From assembly GCF_015476655.1 (NCBI RefSeq), contig NZ_JABFHF010000017.1, forward strand, positions 62,001 through 126,000: DNA of 64,000 nt. The letters are read 5' to 3'. Under the pieces are notes generated by a model. That model saw only the letters and a program-made list of their open reading frames with translations, did not search any database and had not been told where the DNA came from. This stretch comes from Aquiflexum lacus (lineage in GTDB: Bacteria > Bacteroidota > Bacteroidia > Cytophagales > Cyclobacteriaceae). Position numbers and translations under genes: made by a program. Numbering within the stretch: the first letter of the stretch is position 1; each line of letters opens with the position of its first letter. Shown in pieces: positions 1 through 8,845 of this stretch.

Positions 1-706
1 TGGAAGGTGTAATAGGGTACCATGCCATGACCGTTGCCCCACCATACACTGCACCCAAACCACAGGCAGTATTGCCATCAATAAGAATTTTACCTTTTAA
101 TAGATTTTTTCTTTCCAGTCTAAATGGAAGTGGAAAGTCAAAGTTTGCTTCTACGAAGTCCATACCTAATTTTAAGGCAATGTGATTGGCTTCAATCAAT
201 GAGGCTTTTCCTTCAAACTGTTCACCGACCAACTTTTCTATTTCTTCTATTTCCAGATTGATCAATTTGGCCAAAGCGCCAACATAAATGATGTTTTTTA
301 GCAATTGGCGTTTTCTAGGATCAGAAAATGCCTGATTTGACATTTCCATCATCGGTACACCCAAATAATGAATATCCTCCCTGACAAGCGTTTCAGGCAG
401 CTTTTTGGTACTGTCATACATGAAATAGCCCCCCGACTTGACGCTCTTGACATCCTGTGCCATACTTTGTGGATTGACAGATACCATCAGGTCGATGCCT
501 TCTCTTCTTCCCAAATAGCCTTTTTCACTTACCCTTACCTCATACCAAGTGGGTAAGCCTTGGATATTGGAAGGGAAGATGTTTTTGGGTGTAACAGGTA
601 TACCCATTCTGAAAATTGCTTTTGCAAATAGGTAATTGGCACTCGCCGAACCCGTTCCGTTTACGTTGGCGAAACGGACAATAAAATCATTAATGGATTG
701 ACTCAT
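1..706 (-). CDS. 2-oxoacid:acceptor oxidoreductase subunit alpha, N-terminal part (partial)
   Basis: The frame is open from the left edge to an ATG at 704-706, giving the first 235 residues. The protein starts MSQSINDFIVRFANVNGTGS, a typical N-terminus of the gamma (acceptor-binding) domain of 2-oxoacid:ferredoxin oxidoreductases. Near residue 208 comes GNTACGLGAVYGG followed by WYPITPS, the start of the pyrimidine-binding (alpha) domain, so this is a fused gamma-alpha (KorA-like) subunit. The family oxidatively decarboxylates 2-oxoacids with CoA, TPP and Fe-S clusters. The start overlaps the stop of the upstream GltD-like gene by 4 bp (ATGA), so the two are probably translated together. The TPP-binding beta subunit would lie beyond the left edge. 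The substrate (2-oxoglutarate, pyruvate or branched chain) cannot be decided here. Confidence 0.85.
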   Translation of the reverse strand, partial: MSQSINDFIVRFANVNGTGSASANYLFAKAIFRMGIPVTPKNIFPSNIQGLPTWYEVRVSEKGYLGRREGIDLMVSVNPQSMAQDVKSVKSGGYFMYDSTKKLPETLVREDIHYLGVPMMEMSNQAFSDPRKRQLLKNIIYVGALAKLINLEIEEIEKLVGEQFEGKASLIEANHIALKLGMDFVEANFDFPLPFRLERKNLLKGKILIDGNTACGLGAVYGGATVMAWYPITPS

Positions 707-2508
707 TTTTCTATTGGGGGAAAAGCGGTTGACATTTGATTGGCTTTGGTGACGGAATAAAAATACTTCTGCATATCCCAAGCTGAGGTCGGACATCTTT
801 CGGCACAAAGTCCACAGTGAAGGCAGACATCTTCATCTTTGACCATGACTCGACCTGTTTTTAGTTCTGAGGACACCAAAAGGTCCTGCTCCAGATTTTC
901 AGCAGGAACCAAAAGTTTTTGTCTCAATTCAGGTTCTTCGGCATTGGTGGTGAAGGTGATGCAAGAGGTAGGGCAAACATCCATGCAGGCATCACATTCA
1001 ATACAGCGATCCTCTTTGAATACCGTTTGCACGTCACAGTTGAGACACCTTTGTGTTTCCCGATAGGCTGTGGCAATTTCAAAACCCAATTCAACCTCTT
1101 TTTTTCTGTCTTTTAAGGTCAAAGATTTTTTTGCCTGTGGAACAAGGTATCTTTGGTCAATGGCCACACTACTATCATAACTCCATTCGTGGATGCCCAT
1201 TTTTTGGCTGACCAGATTGGTATAGGGAGAAGGCCTATCATAGAGACTTTCGCCTTCACAAAAAAGATGGATGGAAACTGCTGCATGATGGCCATGGGCT
1301 ACTGCAGTGATTACATTTTTAGGACCAAAGGCTGAATCACCTCCGAAGAAAACTTTTGAGTTGGTTGATTGGAATGTCACCTCATCAACTACCGGCATGT
1401 TCCACTTGTCAAAATCCAATCCCAAATCTCTTTCGATCCAAGGAAAACTATTTTCCTGACCGATGGCGATCAATACCTCATCTGCCTCGATAAACACATC
1501 ATCCTCTCCTGTCGGAAGCAATTGTCTTTTGCCATTCTCATCATAGACAGCTTTTACTTTTTGGAATTTCATTCCAGTAAGTTTTCCATTTTCATGCTCA
1601 AAACTCAAGGGAACATGATTGTCAATGATTTCTATGTCTTCATGGATTGCATCTTCTTTCTCCCAAGGTGATGCCTTCATTTCCTCAAATGGACTCCTTA
1701 CCACCACTTTGACATCTTTTCCGCCAAGTCTTCTTGAAGTCCGGCAACAATCCATGGCAGTGTTGCCACCACCTAGTACGATTACTTTTTTGTTGATGGA
1801 CTTGGTGTGTTCAAATGCAACATTGGCCAGCCATTCTATTCCAATATGGATATGCGCATCTGCTTCCTTTCTTCCGGGTAGTTTTGGTAGATCTCTACCT
1901 CTTGGAGCACCGGTGCCTACAAATACGGCATCATAGTCTTGGCTTAAAACTTCTTTCAGGCTTTTGACATAAGTTAAAAATTGGGTATGGATACCCAAGT
2001 CCAATATATAATTCACTTCCTCATTGAGGACTTGTTCAGGTAGCCTAAAGGAAGGGATCTGACTTCGCATCATTCCGCCTCCGGCAATCTGTTCATCAAA
2101 AAGATGGATTTCATATCCCAAAGGTGCCAAATCCCTTGCCATTGTCAAGGATGCAGGACCACCTCCGATCAGAGCGATTTTCTTTCCGTTTGGAGGGAAG
2201 GGGCCTTGGGGCATGTGTTTCTTGACATCGCCTTTGTTGTCAGCGGCAACTCTTTTTAGCCTACAAATGGCTACAGGTTCTTCTTCTACCCGAACTCTTC
2301 GGCAGGCAGGTTCACAAGGGCGATCACAGGTCCTTCCCAATACACCGGGAAATACATTTGACTCCCAATTGATCATGTAGGCTTCAGTGAATTTTTCAGC
2401 AGCTATTAACCTGATATATTCCGGAACAGGTGTATGTGCGGGACATGCGTATTGACAGTCCACTACTTTGTGGTAGTATTCGGGATTTTTGGTATCTGTG
2501 GGTTTCAT
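703..2508 (-). CDS. GltD-like FAD/NAD(P) oxidoreductase with C-terminal 2x[4Fe-4S] ferredoxin domain
   Basis: 601 residues. The N-terminus has the Cys pattern of the glutamate synthase small-subunit Fe-S domain (Cys18, Cys22, then Cys61/Cys65/Cys69). A Rossmann FAD site GGGPAS lies near residues 115-120, with a second dinucleotide site VLGGGNTAMD about 130 residues later. The C-terminus adds two ferredoxin motifs, CIECDACMDVCP and CLHCGLCAERCP, which glutamate synthase small subunits lack. The family moves electrons between NAD(P)H and Fe-S partners. Its 4-bp overlap with the 2-oxoacid oxidoreductase gene suggests that it couples 2-oxoacid oxidation (or reductive carboxylation) to NAD(P)(H). 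No glutamate synthase large subunit is nearby, so a gltD label would mislead. Confidence 0.88.
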   Translation of the reverse strand: MKPTDTKNPEYYHKVVDCQYACPAHTPVPEYIRLIAAEKFTEAYMINWESNVFPGVLGRTCDRPCEPACRRVRVEEEPVAICRLKRVAADNKGDVKKHMPQGPFPPNGKKIALIGGGPASLTMARDLAPLGYEIHLFDEQIAGGGMMRSQIPSFRLPEQVLNEEVNYILDLGIHTQFLTYVKSLKEVLSQDYDAVFVGTGAPRGRDLPKLPGRKEADAHIHIGIEWLANVAFEHTKSINKKVIVLGGGNTAMDCCRTSRRLGGKDVKVVVRSPFEEMKASPWEKEDAIHEDIEIIDNHVPLSFEHENGKLTGMKFQKVKAVYDENGKRQLLPTGEDDVFIEADEVLIAIGQENSFPWIERDLGLDFDKWNMPVVDEVTFQSTNSKVFFGGDSAFGPKNVITAVAHGHHAAVSIHLFCEGESLYDRPSPYTNLVSQKMGIHEWSYDSSVAIDQRYLVPQAKKSLTLKDRKKEVELGFEIATAYRETQRCLNCDVQTVFKEDRCIECDACMDVCPTSCITFTTNAEEPELRQKLLVPAENLEQDLLVSSELKTGRVMVKDEDVCLHCGLCAERCPTSAWDMQKYFYSVTKANQMSTAFPPIEK

Positions 2509-2894
2509 GTTTGACGGAATTCTATTGGCTTGAAATTTCGAAATCCAAAATAAATGATTTTTAAATGTACTAAATTTCAGAATTTTTAATAAACCACAGA
2601 AAGAAATAATTAAATTTATTCAGGTTTCACTGATGGTACTGTTAGTTCCAAGGACCCGCCTTATGAGGAAAACATACAACAGGAGTGAAATAGCTGCAAA
2701 AAATAAGGGTAATATCGATATGTATTTTGTGGATTATAAGTAATAGAAGTCGGAAGTCCGAAGACGGGATTTTCCAGTGATCAGTAGGTGTTCAAGATGC
2801 GTAGATTGAATATTTAATCCACTTTATGTTTATATCACTTTCCTAAAGAAGTGGATATGGAAAAAAATAAAATTTTTTTGATAATGTAGGTTAC
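2509..2894. other. 386-bp intergenic spacer with a short heptad repeat
   Basis: No convincing gene. On the minus strand a hydrophobic open frame of about 36 codons (around 2620-2730, reading ISILPLFFAAISLLLYVF) ends at a TGA but has no ATG, GTG or TTG start; it may be a remnant or chance. The centre holds the heptad repeat listed at 2746-2788. The promoter of the GltD-like gene should lie next to 2509-2600. Confidence 0.5.
2746..2788 (+). repeat. Heptad repeat: GAAGNCS x3 then CAGTNNN x2
   Basis: Three consecutive 7-nt units, GAAGTCG GAAGTCC GAAGACG (2746-2766), are followed after 8 nt by CAGTGAT CAGTAGG (2775-2788). The second word matches the CAGTNNN array at 38258. The repeat sits mid-spacer between two minus-strand genes. 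Confidence 0.6.
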
Positions 2895-3995
2895 TTATGC
2901 TATTTCAAAAAATCTCCTGATTTCATTACTGATGGATAAAACATCGTCCTCCGTCATCCAAGGATTCAGTGGTAGGGACAAAATAAACTTAGATAATTTT
3001 TCAGCATTCGGATATTCCTTCCCATCAAGATAAGGGAGCATTTTTGGGATGATGGTGGGATAATGAATAGCTGTTCCAATACCTTTACTTTCTAAAAATA
3101 ACTTTAAGTTATTCCGATTATCTGTCTGAATTACAAATAAATGTGCATTATGATTGGACTCAAGGATATCTTCAGGAAGCGTGAGACCGACAACATTTTT
3201 CAAGCTATCCAAATAGATGGAGGCTAGTATTTTTCGCTTCTTTTGCCAAGATTCGAAGTAATCCATTTTCACATTCATAAATCCGGCCTGAATACTGTCT
3301 ATTTTGGCATTTCGACCTACACTGTGATGTTCATCACGGGCGGTCTGACCGTGGTTGGCAAACTGCATTAACCTCAAATGTAAATTTTCATCTTTTGTGA
3401 TCAGGGCTCCTGCTTCTCCCAATGCGCCAAGGTTTTTGGTCGGGTAAAAACTAAAACATCCAATATCTCCCCAATTCCCTGCGCTGATACCGTTTTGAAA
3501 TGCTCCAAAAGCTTGTGCAGCGTCCTCTACAATCCGGATATTTTTTGGGTTAGACCATTCAATTAATCTTTCCATATCCACCATTTTTCCATAGAGGTGA
3601 ACTGGAATGATTGCTTTGGTCTTTTGAGTTATTAAAGAATCCAATTTCCCTAAATCAATTAATCCATGATCATCAGTGTCTGCAAAAACAGGTTTGGCGC
3701 CTGACATAATAACAGCTTCTGCGGTAGAAACCCATGTAAGGGCCGGAACAATTACCTCGTCCCCTATACTAATCTCCAATGTCCTTAAGGCCAACTCTAA
3801 AGCATCTGACCCATTGGAACACGCTAACGCAAAAGGAACACCTAAATACTCCTTCAGTTTTGATTCAAGTAGGACCGATTCTTCGCCGCCTGAAAAGACG
3901 CCCTTTTCCAACATTTGCGAAAATTTTTCCTTAAGCGCATTCTTTAGATCCAATGGAATCAAACTTAAATCAAGAAAGGGAATCGGATTGCTCAT
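2895..3995 (-). CDS. DegT/DnrJ/EryC1/StrS-family PLP aminotransferase
   Basis: 366 residues, normal family length. Fold-type I PLP features are clear: EDAAQAFGA around Asp158, and the Schiff-base lysine Lys187 in SFYPTKNLGALGE. Members transaminate nucleotide-linked keto-sugars for surface polysaccharides or secondary glycosides. The ATG start lies 26 bp inside the end of the upstream glycosyltransferase gene, which itself overlaps the aldo-keto reductase gene, so the three form one minus-strand operon. This context supports a role in making an amino-sugar for a surface glycan. The exact sugar is unknown. Confidence 0.9.
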   Translation of the reverse strand: MSNPIPFLDLSLIPLDLKNALKEKFSQMLEKGVFSGGEESVLLESKLKEYLGVPFALACSNGSDALELALRTLEISIGDEVIVPALTWVSTAEAVIMSGAKPVFADTDDHGLIDLGKLDSLITQKTKAIIPVHLYGKMVDMERLIEWSNPKNIRIVEDAAQAFGAFQNGISAGNWGDIGCFSFYPTKNLGALGEAGALITKDENLHLRLMQFANHGQTARDEHHSVGRNAKIDSIQAGFMNVKMDYFESWQKKRKILASIYLDSLKNVVGLTLPEDILESNHNAHLFVIQTDNRNNLKLFLESKGIGTAIHYPTIIPKMLPYLDGKEYPNAEKLSKFILSLPLNPWMTEDDVLSISNEIRRFFEIA

Positions 3996-5268
3996 CTAAT
4001 AATTTGACAAGTTGTTGGCTGAGGTTTTTTCTGGAATATTGATTTACTTCTTCAGAAACTTTAAATTCTGATTGGGGTCTAAAGTTAGTCAGGAAATCTT
4101 TGATTTTTGTAGTGTCGGTATGTGCGATTACTTCCCCACCTTGACAGGAAGAAAGTATAGCGGATGAATCTCCTTGAGGATCCCCAAGTGCCAAAACCGG
4201 CCTGCCCGTTGAAAGGTATTCAAATAGTTTGCCCGGCATATTGCCTTGGGCATTTTTGGTGTCTGTCAGGATAAGTAGTAATAGGTGCGCATTTTGGTAA
4301 TAATCAAATACCTTTTCATGGGAGACATAGCCCTCTAACTTAACATTTTCCTTCAACCATGAATCTTGCGAAAGATGATTGATGACAGCTTCCGATACTT
4401 TTCCAACAAAGCGTAGTGTTGCTTTTTGGTTTGATTTTTCAAAAACTACCTTGAAGGCTTCAAGGAATGGCAAAGGGTTTCTGATGGCGTCAATCACACC
4501 TGTGTAGAGAATTTCTATCGTCTCTTTATTTAGAACTGAGAATTTCCAATTTGCAGGTAAATCATCCGAATCATAACCATTGGTCAAAAGGTGGACCTTT
4601 CTTTGGCAAATGTTTTCAAAGTCTTTTTGAAAGGTTGGGCTAATGGTAGTGATTTTGTCAGCGGAAACCAAGACTTCCATTTCCAGTTTTTCATGTTTTT
4701 TTTTGACCCAGTCCAACATGGGTAAGGTATCCAAAAATTCCCATTTTGACCATGGATCTCGGAAATCTGCCAACCAGCTTATTCCTGTCTTTTGCTTTAA
4801 ACCCAATCCAATAAGATGGAGACTATGAGGGGGTCCTGTGGTGATGATGGCATTGAATTGCCCCTGTTCTACAAGATCTTTTAAAAAGTCAACAGAGGGC
4901 TTTACCCAAAAAACCCTGGGGTCAGGAATCAGCACATTGGCTCTTAACCAAATAGCAGACTTGTCGCTGAATGATTTATTCTTTTTTTCCAATACTTTGG
5001 AAGGATCCGCTAATTTCCCCTTTTTAAGTTTTCTAAAAACACCATAAGGCTCCCAAATCGGGAATTTAATCACCTCTAATTGCGGATTGATTTCATCTAA
5101 GAGGCTTTCATCTTTCAGATCAAAATCAGGGGTTTCCGGTGTGAAAATCACAGGTTCCCAACCATAATCCGGTAAATACTTTGCAAACTTCAACCACCGC
5201 TGAACCCCCGAACCAGCTGACGGCGGCCAATAATACGTGATGATAAGGACTTTTTTGGTCTCTACCAC
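3970..5268 (-). CDS. Glycosyltransferase family 4 protein
   Basis: 432 residues. The N-terminus (VLIITYYWPPSAGSGVQRW) is that of GT-B fold family 4 enzymes. The C-terminal nucleotide-sugar half has the family pattern GKLFEYLSTGRPVLAL, which includes the conserved Glu. It should act in the cytoplasm, adding a sugar to a lipid-linked or glycan acceptor. The likely start is GTG at 5266-5268, which overlaps the stop of the aldo-keto reductase by 7 bp; no ATG in frame fits better. It is the middle gene of the aldo-keto reductase / glycosyltransferase / aminotransferase operon. Donor and acceptor are unknown. Confidence 0.85.
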   Translation of the reverse strand: MVETKKVLIITYYWPPSAGSGVQRWLKFAKYLPDYGWEPVIFTPETPDFDLKDESLLDEINPQLEVIKFPIWEPYGVFRKLKKGKLADPSKVLEKKNKSFSDKSAIWLRANVLIPDPRVFWVKPSVDFLKDLVEQGQFNAIITTGPPHSLHLIGLGLKQKTGISWLADFRDPWSKWEFLDTLPMLDWVKKKHEKLEMEVLVSADKITTISPTFQKDFENICQRKVHLLTNGYDSDDLPANWKFSVLNKETIEILYTGVIDAIRNPLPFLEAFKVVFEKSNQKATLRFVGKVSEAVINHLSQDSWLKENVKLEGYVSHEKVFDYYQNAHLLLLILTDTKNAQGNMPGKLFEYLSTGRPVLALGDPQGDSSAILSSCQGGEVIAHTDTTKIKDFLTNFRPQSEFKVSEEVNQYSRKNLSQQLVKLLDEQSDSLS

Positions 5269-6248
5269 AATCCATGAACCTCCTTCTTCAGGTATTTCTC
5301 ATAGATGTCCTTGACAGCATCCATTTTGTAGGGAGATATAGGAAGATGTTCTGAGGCTTTTACATTGGATAATACTTGATCTATTTTAGATGCCCCTGGG
5401 ATGACTGTACTTACCTGAGGATGCATCAAAATCCATTTAATGGCCCATTCAGCCAAAGACGTGTCCTCTCCAAAAAGAGATTTCAGTTCCTCGACAACCT
5501 TCAGACCTGTCTCATAGTTAACACCTGAGAAAGTCTCACCTTTGTCAAAAGCTTCACCCTCTCGGTTAAAGGTTCTGTGATCATCAGGATCAAACTTGGT
5601 GGTCTCGTTATATTTCCCGGTCAAAAGACCACTTGCCAATGGAACCCTTGCAATTATCCCGAAATCATTGATTTTTTCTTGAGTAAATAATTCTTCGGCA
5701 GGCTTCAATCTGAAGAGGTTAAAAATGATTTGAATGGTAGAAACAATTTCATACTGCATCGATGCAATGGCCTCATCGACCGTCTCTACACTTACACCCA
5801 TTTGAATGATTTTCCCTTCCTCTTTTAGTCTTTCAAATAATTCAAAAATATCCTCCCTTTGATAGACCTCAGTAGGAGGGCAGTGAAGTTGTATCAGGTC
5901 CAAGACATTTAGCCCAGTATTTCTAAGAGAGTTTTCTACATGGGTACGCAATGTTTTTGGCGTATACCCTTCATTGTTATGAGGTTGTATTTTTCTTCCA
6001 CATTTGGTTGCTACATAAATATGGTCGGGTGTTTCTCGAACTGCTTTCCCTACAGCGGCTTCACTCAATCCATCATCATAAACATCAGCTGTGTCTATGA
6101 AATTGATCCCCTGATCAATCGCGGCTCGGATAATCTGGTTGGCATGTTTAGCGTCAAAAGGCTTTCCCCAACCTCCCCCCACCTGCCATGTCCCAAGTGA
6201 AATTTCAGATACGAGCCAACCTGTTTTGCCTAACTTTCTATATTCCAT
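5262..6248 (-). CDS. Aldo/keto reductase
   Basis: 328 residues. The (beta/alpha)8 AKR catalytic tetrad is visible: Asp52 and Tyr57 in DTADVYDDG, Lys82 in VATKCG, and His122 in LIQLHCPP. The family reduces aldehydes or ketones with NADPH in the cytosol. It is the first gene of a three-gene overlapping operon with a glycosyltransferase and a DegT aminotransferase, so a sugar-related substrate is possible but not shown. It is transcribed divergently from the Dabb gene at 6326, and the 77-bp gap must hold both promoters. Confidence 0.88.
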   Translation of the reverse strand: MEYRKLGKTGWLVSEISLGTWQVGGGWGKPFDAKHANQIIRAAIDQGINFIDTADVYDDGLSEAAVGKAVRETPDHIYVATKCGRKIQPHNNEGYTPKTLRTHVENSLRNTGLNVLDLIQLHCPPTEVYQREDIFELFERLKEEGKIIQMGVSVETVDEAIASMQYEIVSTIQIIFNLFRLKPAEELFTQEKINDFGIIARVPLASGLLTGKYNETTKFDPDDHRTFNREGEAFDKGETFSGVNYETGLKVVEELKSLFGEDTSLAEWAIKWILMHPQVSTVIPGASKIDQVLSNVKASEHLPISPYKMDAVKDIYEKYLKKEVHGLW

Positions 6249-6325
6249 CGTTGATTTGATTATTTGCGGTGTGCATTTCAGAAAGCAATTTAAATTTTTA
6301 TCTTTAGTTCCTTAAAGAATCACCA

Positions 6326-6715
6326 ATGAAATCAAGAAGAAAGTTTCTACAAACCTTAACAGTCGCAGGAGCGGCGGCAACCTTACCTATTAATCTTATG
6401 GCAGAACAAGCAAAAACACAAAAAATGATCCACCAGGTATTTTTCTGGTTGAATGAAGGAGTATCAGTTGAAGAATTCAAAACAGAGGCGGCTGTATTGG
6501 GGAAATGTAAATCAGTTGCTAAATTCTATCTAGGTACTCCGGCACCGACCGAAGCAAGGGATGTGGTTGACCATAGTTATCAGGTTTCTTGCACTTTGTT
6601 TTTTGACAGTATCGAAGATCAAAATGAGTATCAGGTAGATCCGATGCATCTGAAATTTATCGAAAGAAATTCGAACAAATGGAACAAAGTTCAGGTATAT
6701 GACTTTGTAATCTAA
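6326..6715 (+). CDS. Dabb-family (stress-responsive alpha/beta barrel) protein with Tat-like signal
   Basis: 129 residues. The N-terminus MKSRRKFLQTLTVAGAAA looks like a twin-arginine signal (RRKFL followed by a hydrophobic Ala-rich stretch), so export to the periplasm is likely. The rest (MIHQVFFWLNEGVSVEEF ... FIERNSNKWNKVQVYDFV) matches the short Dabb ferredoxin-like alpha-beta barrel, which forms dimers. The biochemical role is generally unknown. Upstream, TATCTTTA at 6299-6306 resembles the TAnnTTTG -7 box. It is followed 48 bp later by the S41 protease gene. Confidence 0.75.
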   Translation: MKSRRKFLQTLTVAGAAATLPINLMAEQAKTQKMIHQVFFWLNEGVSVEEFKTEAAVLGKCKSVAKFYLGTPAPTEARDVVDHSYQVSCTLFFDSIEDQNEYQVDPMHLKFIERNSNKWNKVQVYDFVI

Positions 6716-6763
6716 TCCATTTGCACATAATAGTGCGTTAATAGTCCTTAGAATTCCTTATCA

Positions 6764-8095
6764 ATGAAAAATTTCAATATCTTCTCGATCCTGCTGATTT
6801 TAGCAGTCACTATTTTCTCATGTAATCCCGAATCAGATGATGTAGAGCCTGGACGAGTAGAAAATGTTGTCAAAAATGCCATTTTCGAAAGCATGAAAGA
6901 ATTCTATTATTGGGAGGATAAATTACCGGAGACTTTCAATTCTGCCAATTTTTCTTCAAATGAAGAAGTCTTGGAAGCATTACGCTTTAAAGAATTGGAT
7001 AGATGGTCATACTTGACGACTAGGGAAGCCTTTAATGCTGCATTTACCGGACAAGTAACAGGCGTTCATGGTTTTGGATTGGGAATCGATCAGGATGAGA
7101 ATTGGTTTGTCACTTTTGTTTACAACGATGGTCCTGCGGGTAAAGATGGTTGGCAGAGGGGATGGCAGTTTTTGGAAATCAATGGAAAAGCTGTATCCGG
7201 ATACAAAACTGCTAATGGGGGGTATAATTTTCAATTGGGTCCAAACGAGGTTGGTGTTTCAAATACTTTTAAGTTCAGACTTCCTGACGGGAGTGAAACC
7301 ACCCGCACGATCATAAAAGAAGCATTTCAAACCAATTCTGTATTGCATCAAGATGTATATGAAATGGCTGGTAAAAAAATAGGTCATTGGGTTTATCAAA
7401 GCTTTAGAGCGACTCAAGGCCTGAGTCCTACAAGAAGCAGAGAAGTTGAGGATAGTTTTAATTTTTTTCTGGCCCAGAATATTGATGAACTAATTATAGA
7501 TCTTAGACTGAATGGGGGAGGATCTGTTGCCGTGACAGCCCAAATTCTAAATTATATTGCTCCAAGTTCTGCTAGTGGGAAAGTGATGTATATGGACAGA
7601 CACAATAGCAAAAAAAGCAATTATAATAAAAGCGTAAATTTCTCAAAAACAGGGAATCTAAGGCTCAATAGACTTATCGTTATTACTTCTAGAGGTTCCG
7701 CCTCTGCTTCTGAATTGTTGATCAATTGCCTTGCGCCATACATGGATATAGTTTTAATTGGAGATGATACCTATGGCAAACCAGTGGGTTCTTTTCCTTT
7801 ATCCTCCTTTAACAGAACCCTAAGTGCCAATAATGTGGAATTGGTGCCCATTACATTTGCTACTGCCAATGCTGAAAACAGGGCTGATTTCTTTGATGGA
7901 TTTCCAGCAGATTTCAAAGTGGGGGATGACCTGACCAGGAACTGGGATAATCGTGAAGAAAAGAGATTAAAGGCAGCTTTGGACTTTATCAGTAATGGAA
8001 CGATTACAGGAAGAATAATGCATGACTATTATAAGCCTAAATGGGAAATGATAGATGCATTTGAAGGATTGCAGAAGGAGTTTCCGGTTTATTAG
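6764..8095 (+). CDS. S41-family (C-terminal processing) peptidase lipoprotein
   Basis: 443 residues. A lipoprotein signal with Cys20 (IFSCN) places it in the cell envelope. A PDZ-like segment (GFGLGIDQDENWFV, then GPAGKDGWQRG) spans roughly residues 100-190. The S41 domain follows, with LIIDLRLNGGG near 244-253, the nucleophile motif GSASASE at 311-317 and a candidate general-base Lys339 in DDTYGKP. Such proteases cut extracytoplasmic proteins near exposed C-termini. The stop codon is only 2 bp from the start of the heptad array at 8098. Confidence 0.9.
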   Translation: MKNFNIFSILLILAVTIFSCNPESDDVEPGRVENVVKNAIFESMKEFYYWEDKLPETFNSANFSSNEEVLEALRFKELDRWSYLTTREAFNAAFTGQVTGVHGFGLGIDQDENWFVTFVYNDGPAGKDGWQRGWQFLEINGKAVSGYKTANGGYNFQLGPNEVGVSNTFKFRLPDGSETTRTIIKEAFQTNSVLHQDVYEMAGKKIGHWVYQSFRATQGLSPTRSREVEDSFNFFLAQNIDELIIDLRLNGGGSVAVTAQILNYIAPSSASGKVMYMDRHNSKKSNYNKSVNFSKTGNLRLNRLIVITSRGSASASELLINCLAPYMDIVLIGDDTYGKPVGSFPLSSFNRTLSANNVELVPITFATANAENRADFFDGFPADFKVGDDLTRNWDNREEKRLKAALDFISNGTITGRIMHDYYKPKWEMIDAFEGLQKEFPVY

Positions 8096-8097
8096 TT

Positions 8098-8167
8098 AAG
8101 AAACAAGAATCAAGAAGCAAGAACCAAGATGCGAGAGACGAGAAGCGAGAAGCGAGACGCAAGAAAC
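8098..8167 (+). repeat. RAGANNC heptad array, ten perfect-length units
   Basis: Ten consecutive 7-nt units with no slippage: AAGAAAC, AAGAATC, AAGAAGC, AAGAACC, AAGATGC, GAGAGAC, GAGAAGC, GAGAAGC, GAGACGC, AAGAAAC. Positions 2-4 (AGA) and 7 (C) never vary, position 1 is A or G, and positions 5-6 are free. The array starts 2 bp after the stop codon of the S41 peptidase and is followed by the shared terminator at 8237. Confidence 0.9.
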
Positions 8168-8236
8168 GAGGTTGAAAATCAGGAGAATAAAAGTTTAGAA
8201 TCCTGAGTAGTATAATTGATTCAGAGTGAATTGATT

Positions 8237-8272
8237 GAAAAAACCGGCGGCATTAAATCCGCTGGTTTTTTT
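8237..8272. terminator. Bidirectional hairpin terminator between convergent genes
   Basis: AACCGGCGG and CCGCTGGTT pair around an 8-nt loop, with A-run on the left and T-run on the right. It lies between the plus-strand S41 peptidase and the minus-strand SRPBCC gene, whose stop codon it touches, so it can serve both. Confidence 0.75.
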
Positions 8273-8813
8273 ATTTGGTCTCCAGAATTCTTTTGAGATT
8301 TTCGAGTCCGGTCTGAAAATCATCTCCGACCATTTTTTCCATATCCATTACCCAGAGCAGGGCATTCATGGGATAGGCCATATGTCCTTCATATCCCCAT
8401 CTTACCAGGGTATTATTCTCATTGATGGATTCAAATTCCATGAACGCTTTATCATTTGATTCGAATGGTTCGAAAAATCTTAGTGCGTAATCAATTCTTT
8501 TACCTTCTTGTATTGCCAATATCTCCTGTTCACCTGAACCGACATCAGGATTTTCACTTTTCCAAAAAGAGACAAAACCTACTTCGCCGTCTGTACCCTT
8601 ATATTCCTTTTGCATATCAGGGTCAGTGAGTGACCACTTGCTAAAGTTATCTTGGTTTTTAAGGTATTTAGCATATCCATATACCTCATGATGAGGTTTG
8701 TTTATTGTTATCTCTCTTTCGACTGATACATCTCTAGCTGTAAACAAGGCCCCTATCATCGGAATAGCGATAATTATGACTATTATAATAGTCATATTTT
8801 TTAAAATTTTCAT
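8271..8813 (-). CDS. SRPBCC (START-like) family protein with N-terminal membrane anchor
   Basis: 180 residues. Residues 8-26 are a strongly hydrophobic segment (MTIIIVIIIAIPMIGALF), a membrane anchor or uncleaved signal. The rest has the pattern of polyketide cyclase/dehydrase-like SRPBCC proteins: REITINKPHHEVYGYAKYL, then WSLTDPDM, then FQTGLENLKRILE at the end. These bind hydrophobic ligands; the ligand is not known. It lies downstream of the alpha/beta hydrolase gene (gap 32 bp) in the same direction, so the two may be co-transcribed. Confidence 0.8.
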   Translation of the reverse strand: MKILKNMTIIIVIIIAIPMIGALFTARDVSVEREITINKPHHEVYGYAKYLKNQDNFSKWSLTDPDMQKEYKGTDGEVGFVSFWKSENPDVGSGEQEILAIQEGKRIDYALRFFEPFESNDKAFMEFESINENNTLVRWGYEGHMAYPMNALLWVMDMEKMVGDDFQTGLENLKRILETK

Positions 8814-8845
8814 AGCTTACTGGTTTTGGGTTTTTCTCGTAAGTT

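Noticed and set aside
2620-2740. Small hydrophobic minus-strand protein
   Set aside because: About 36 codons without any usable start codon.
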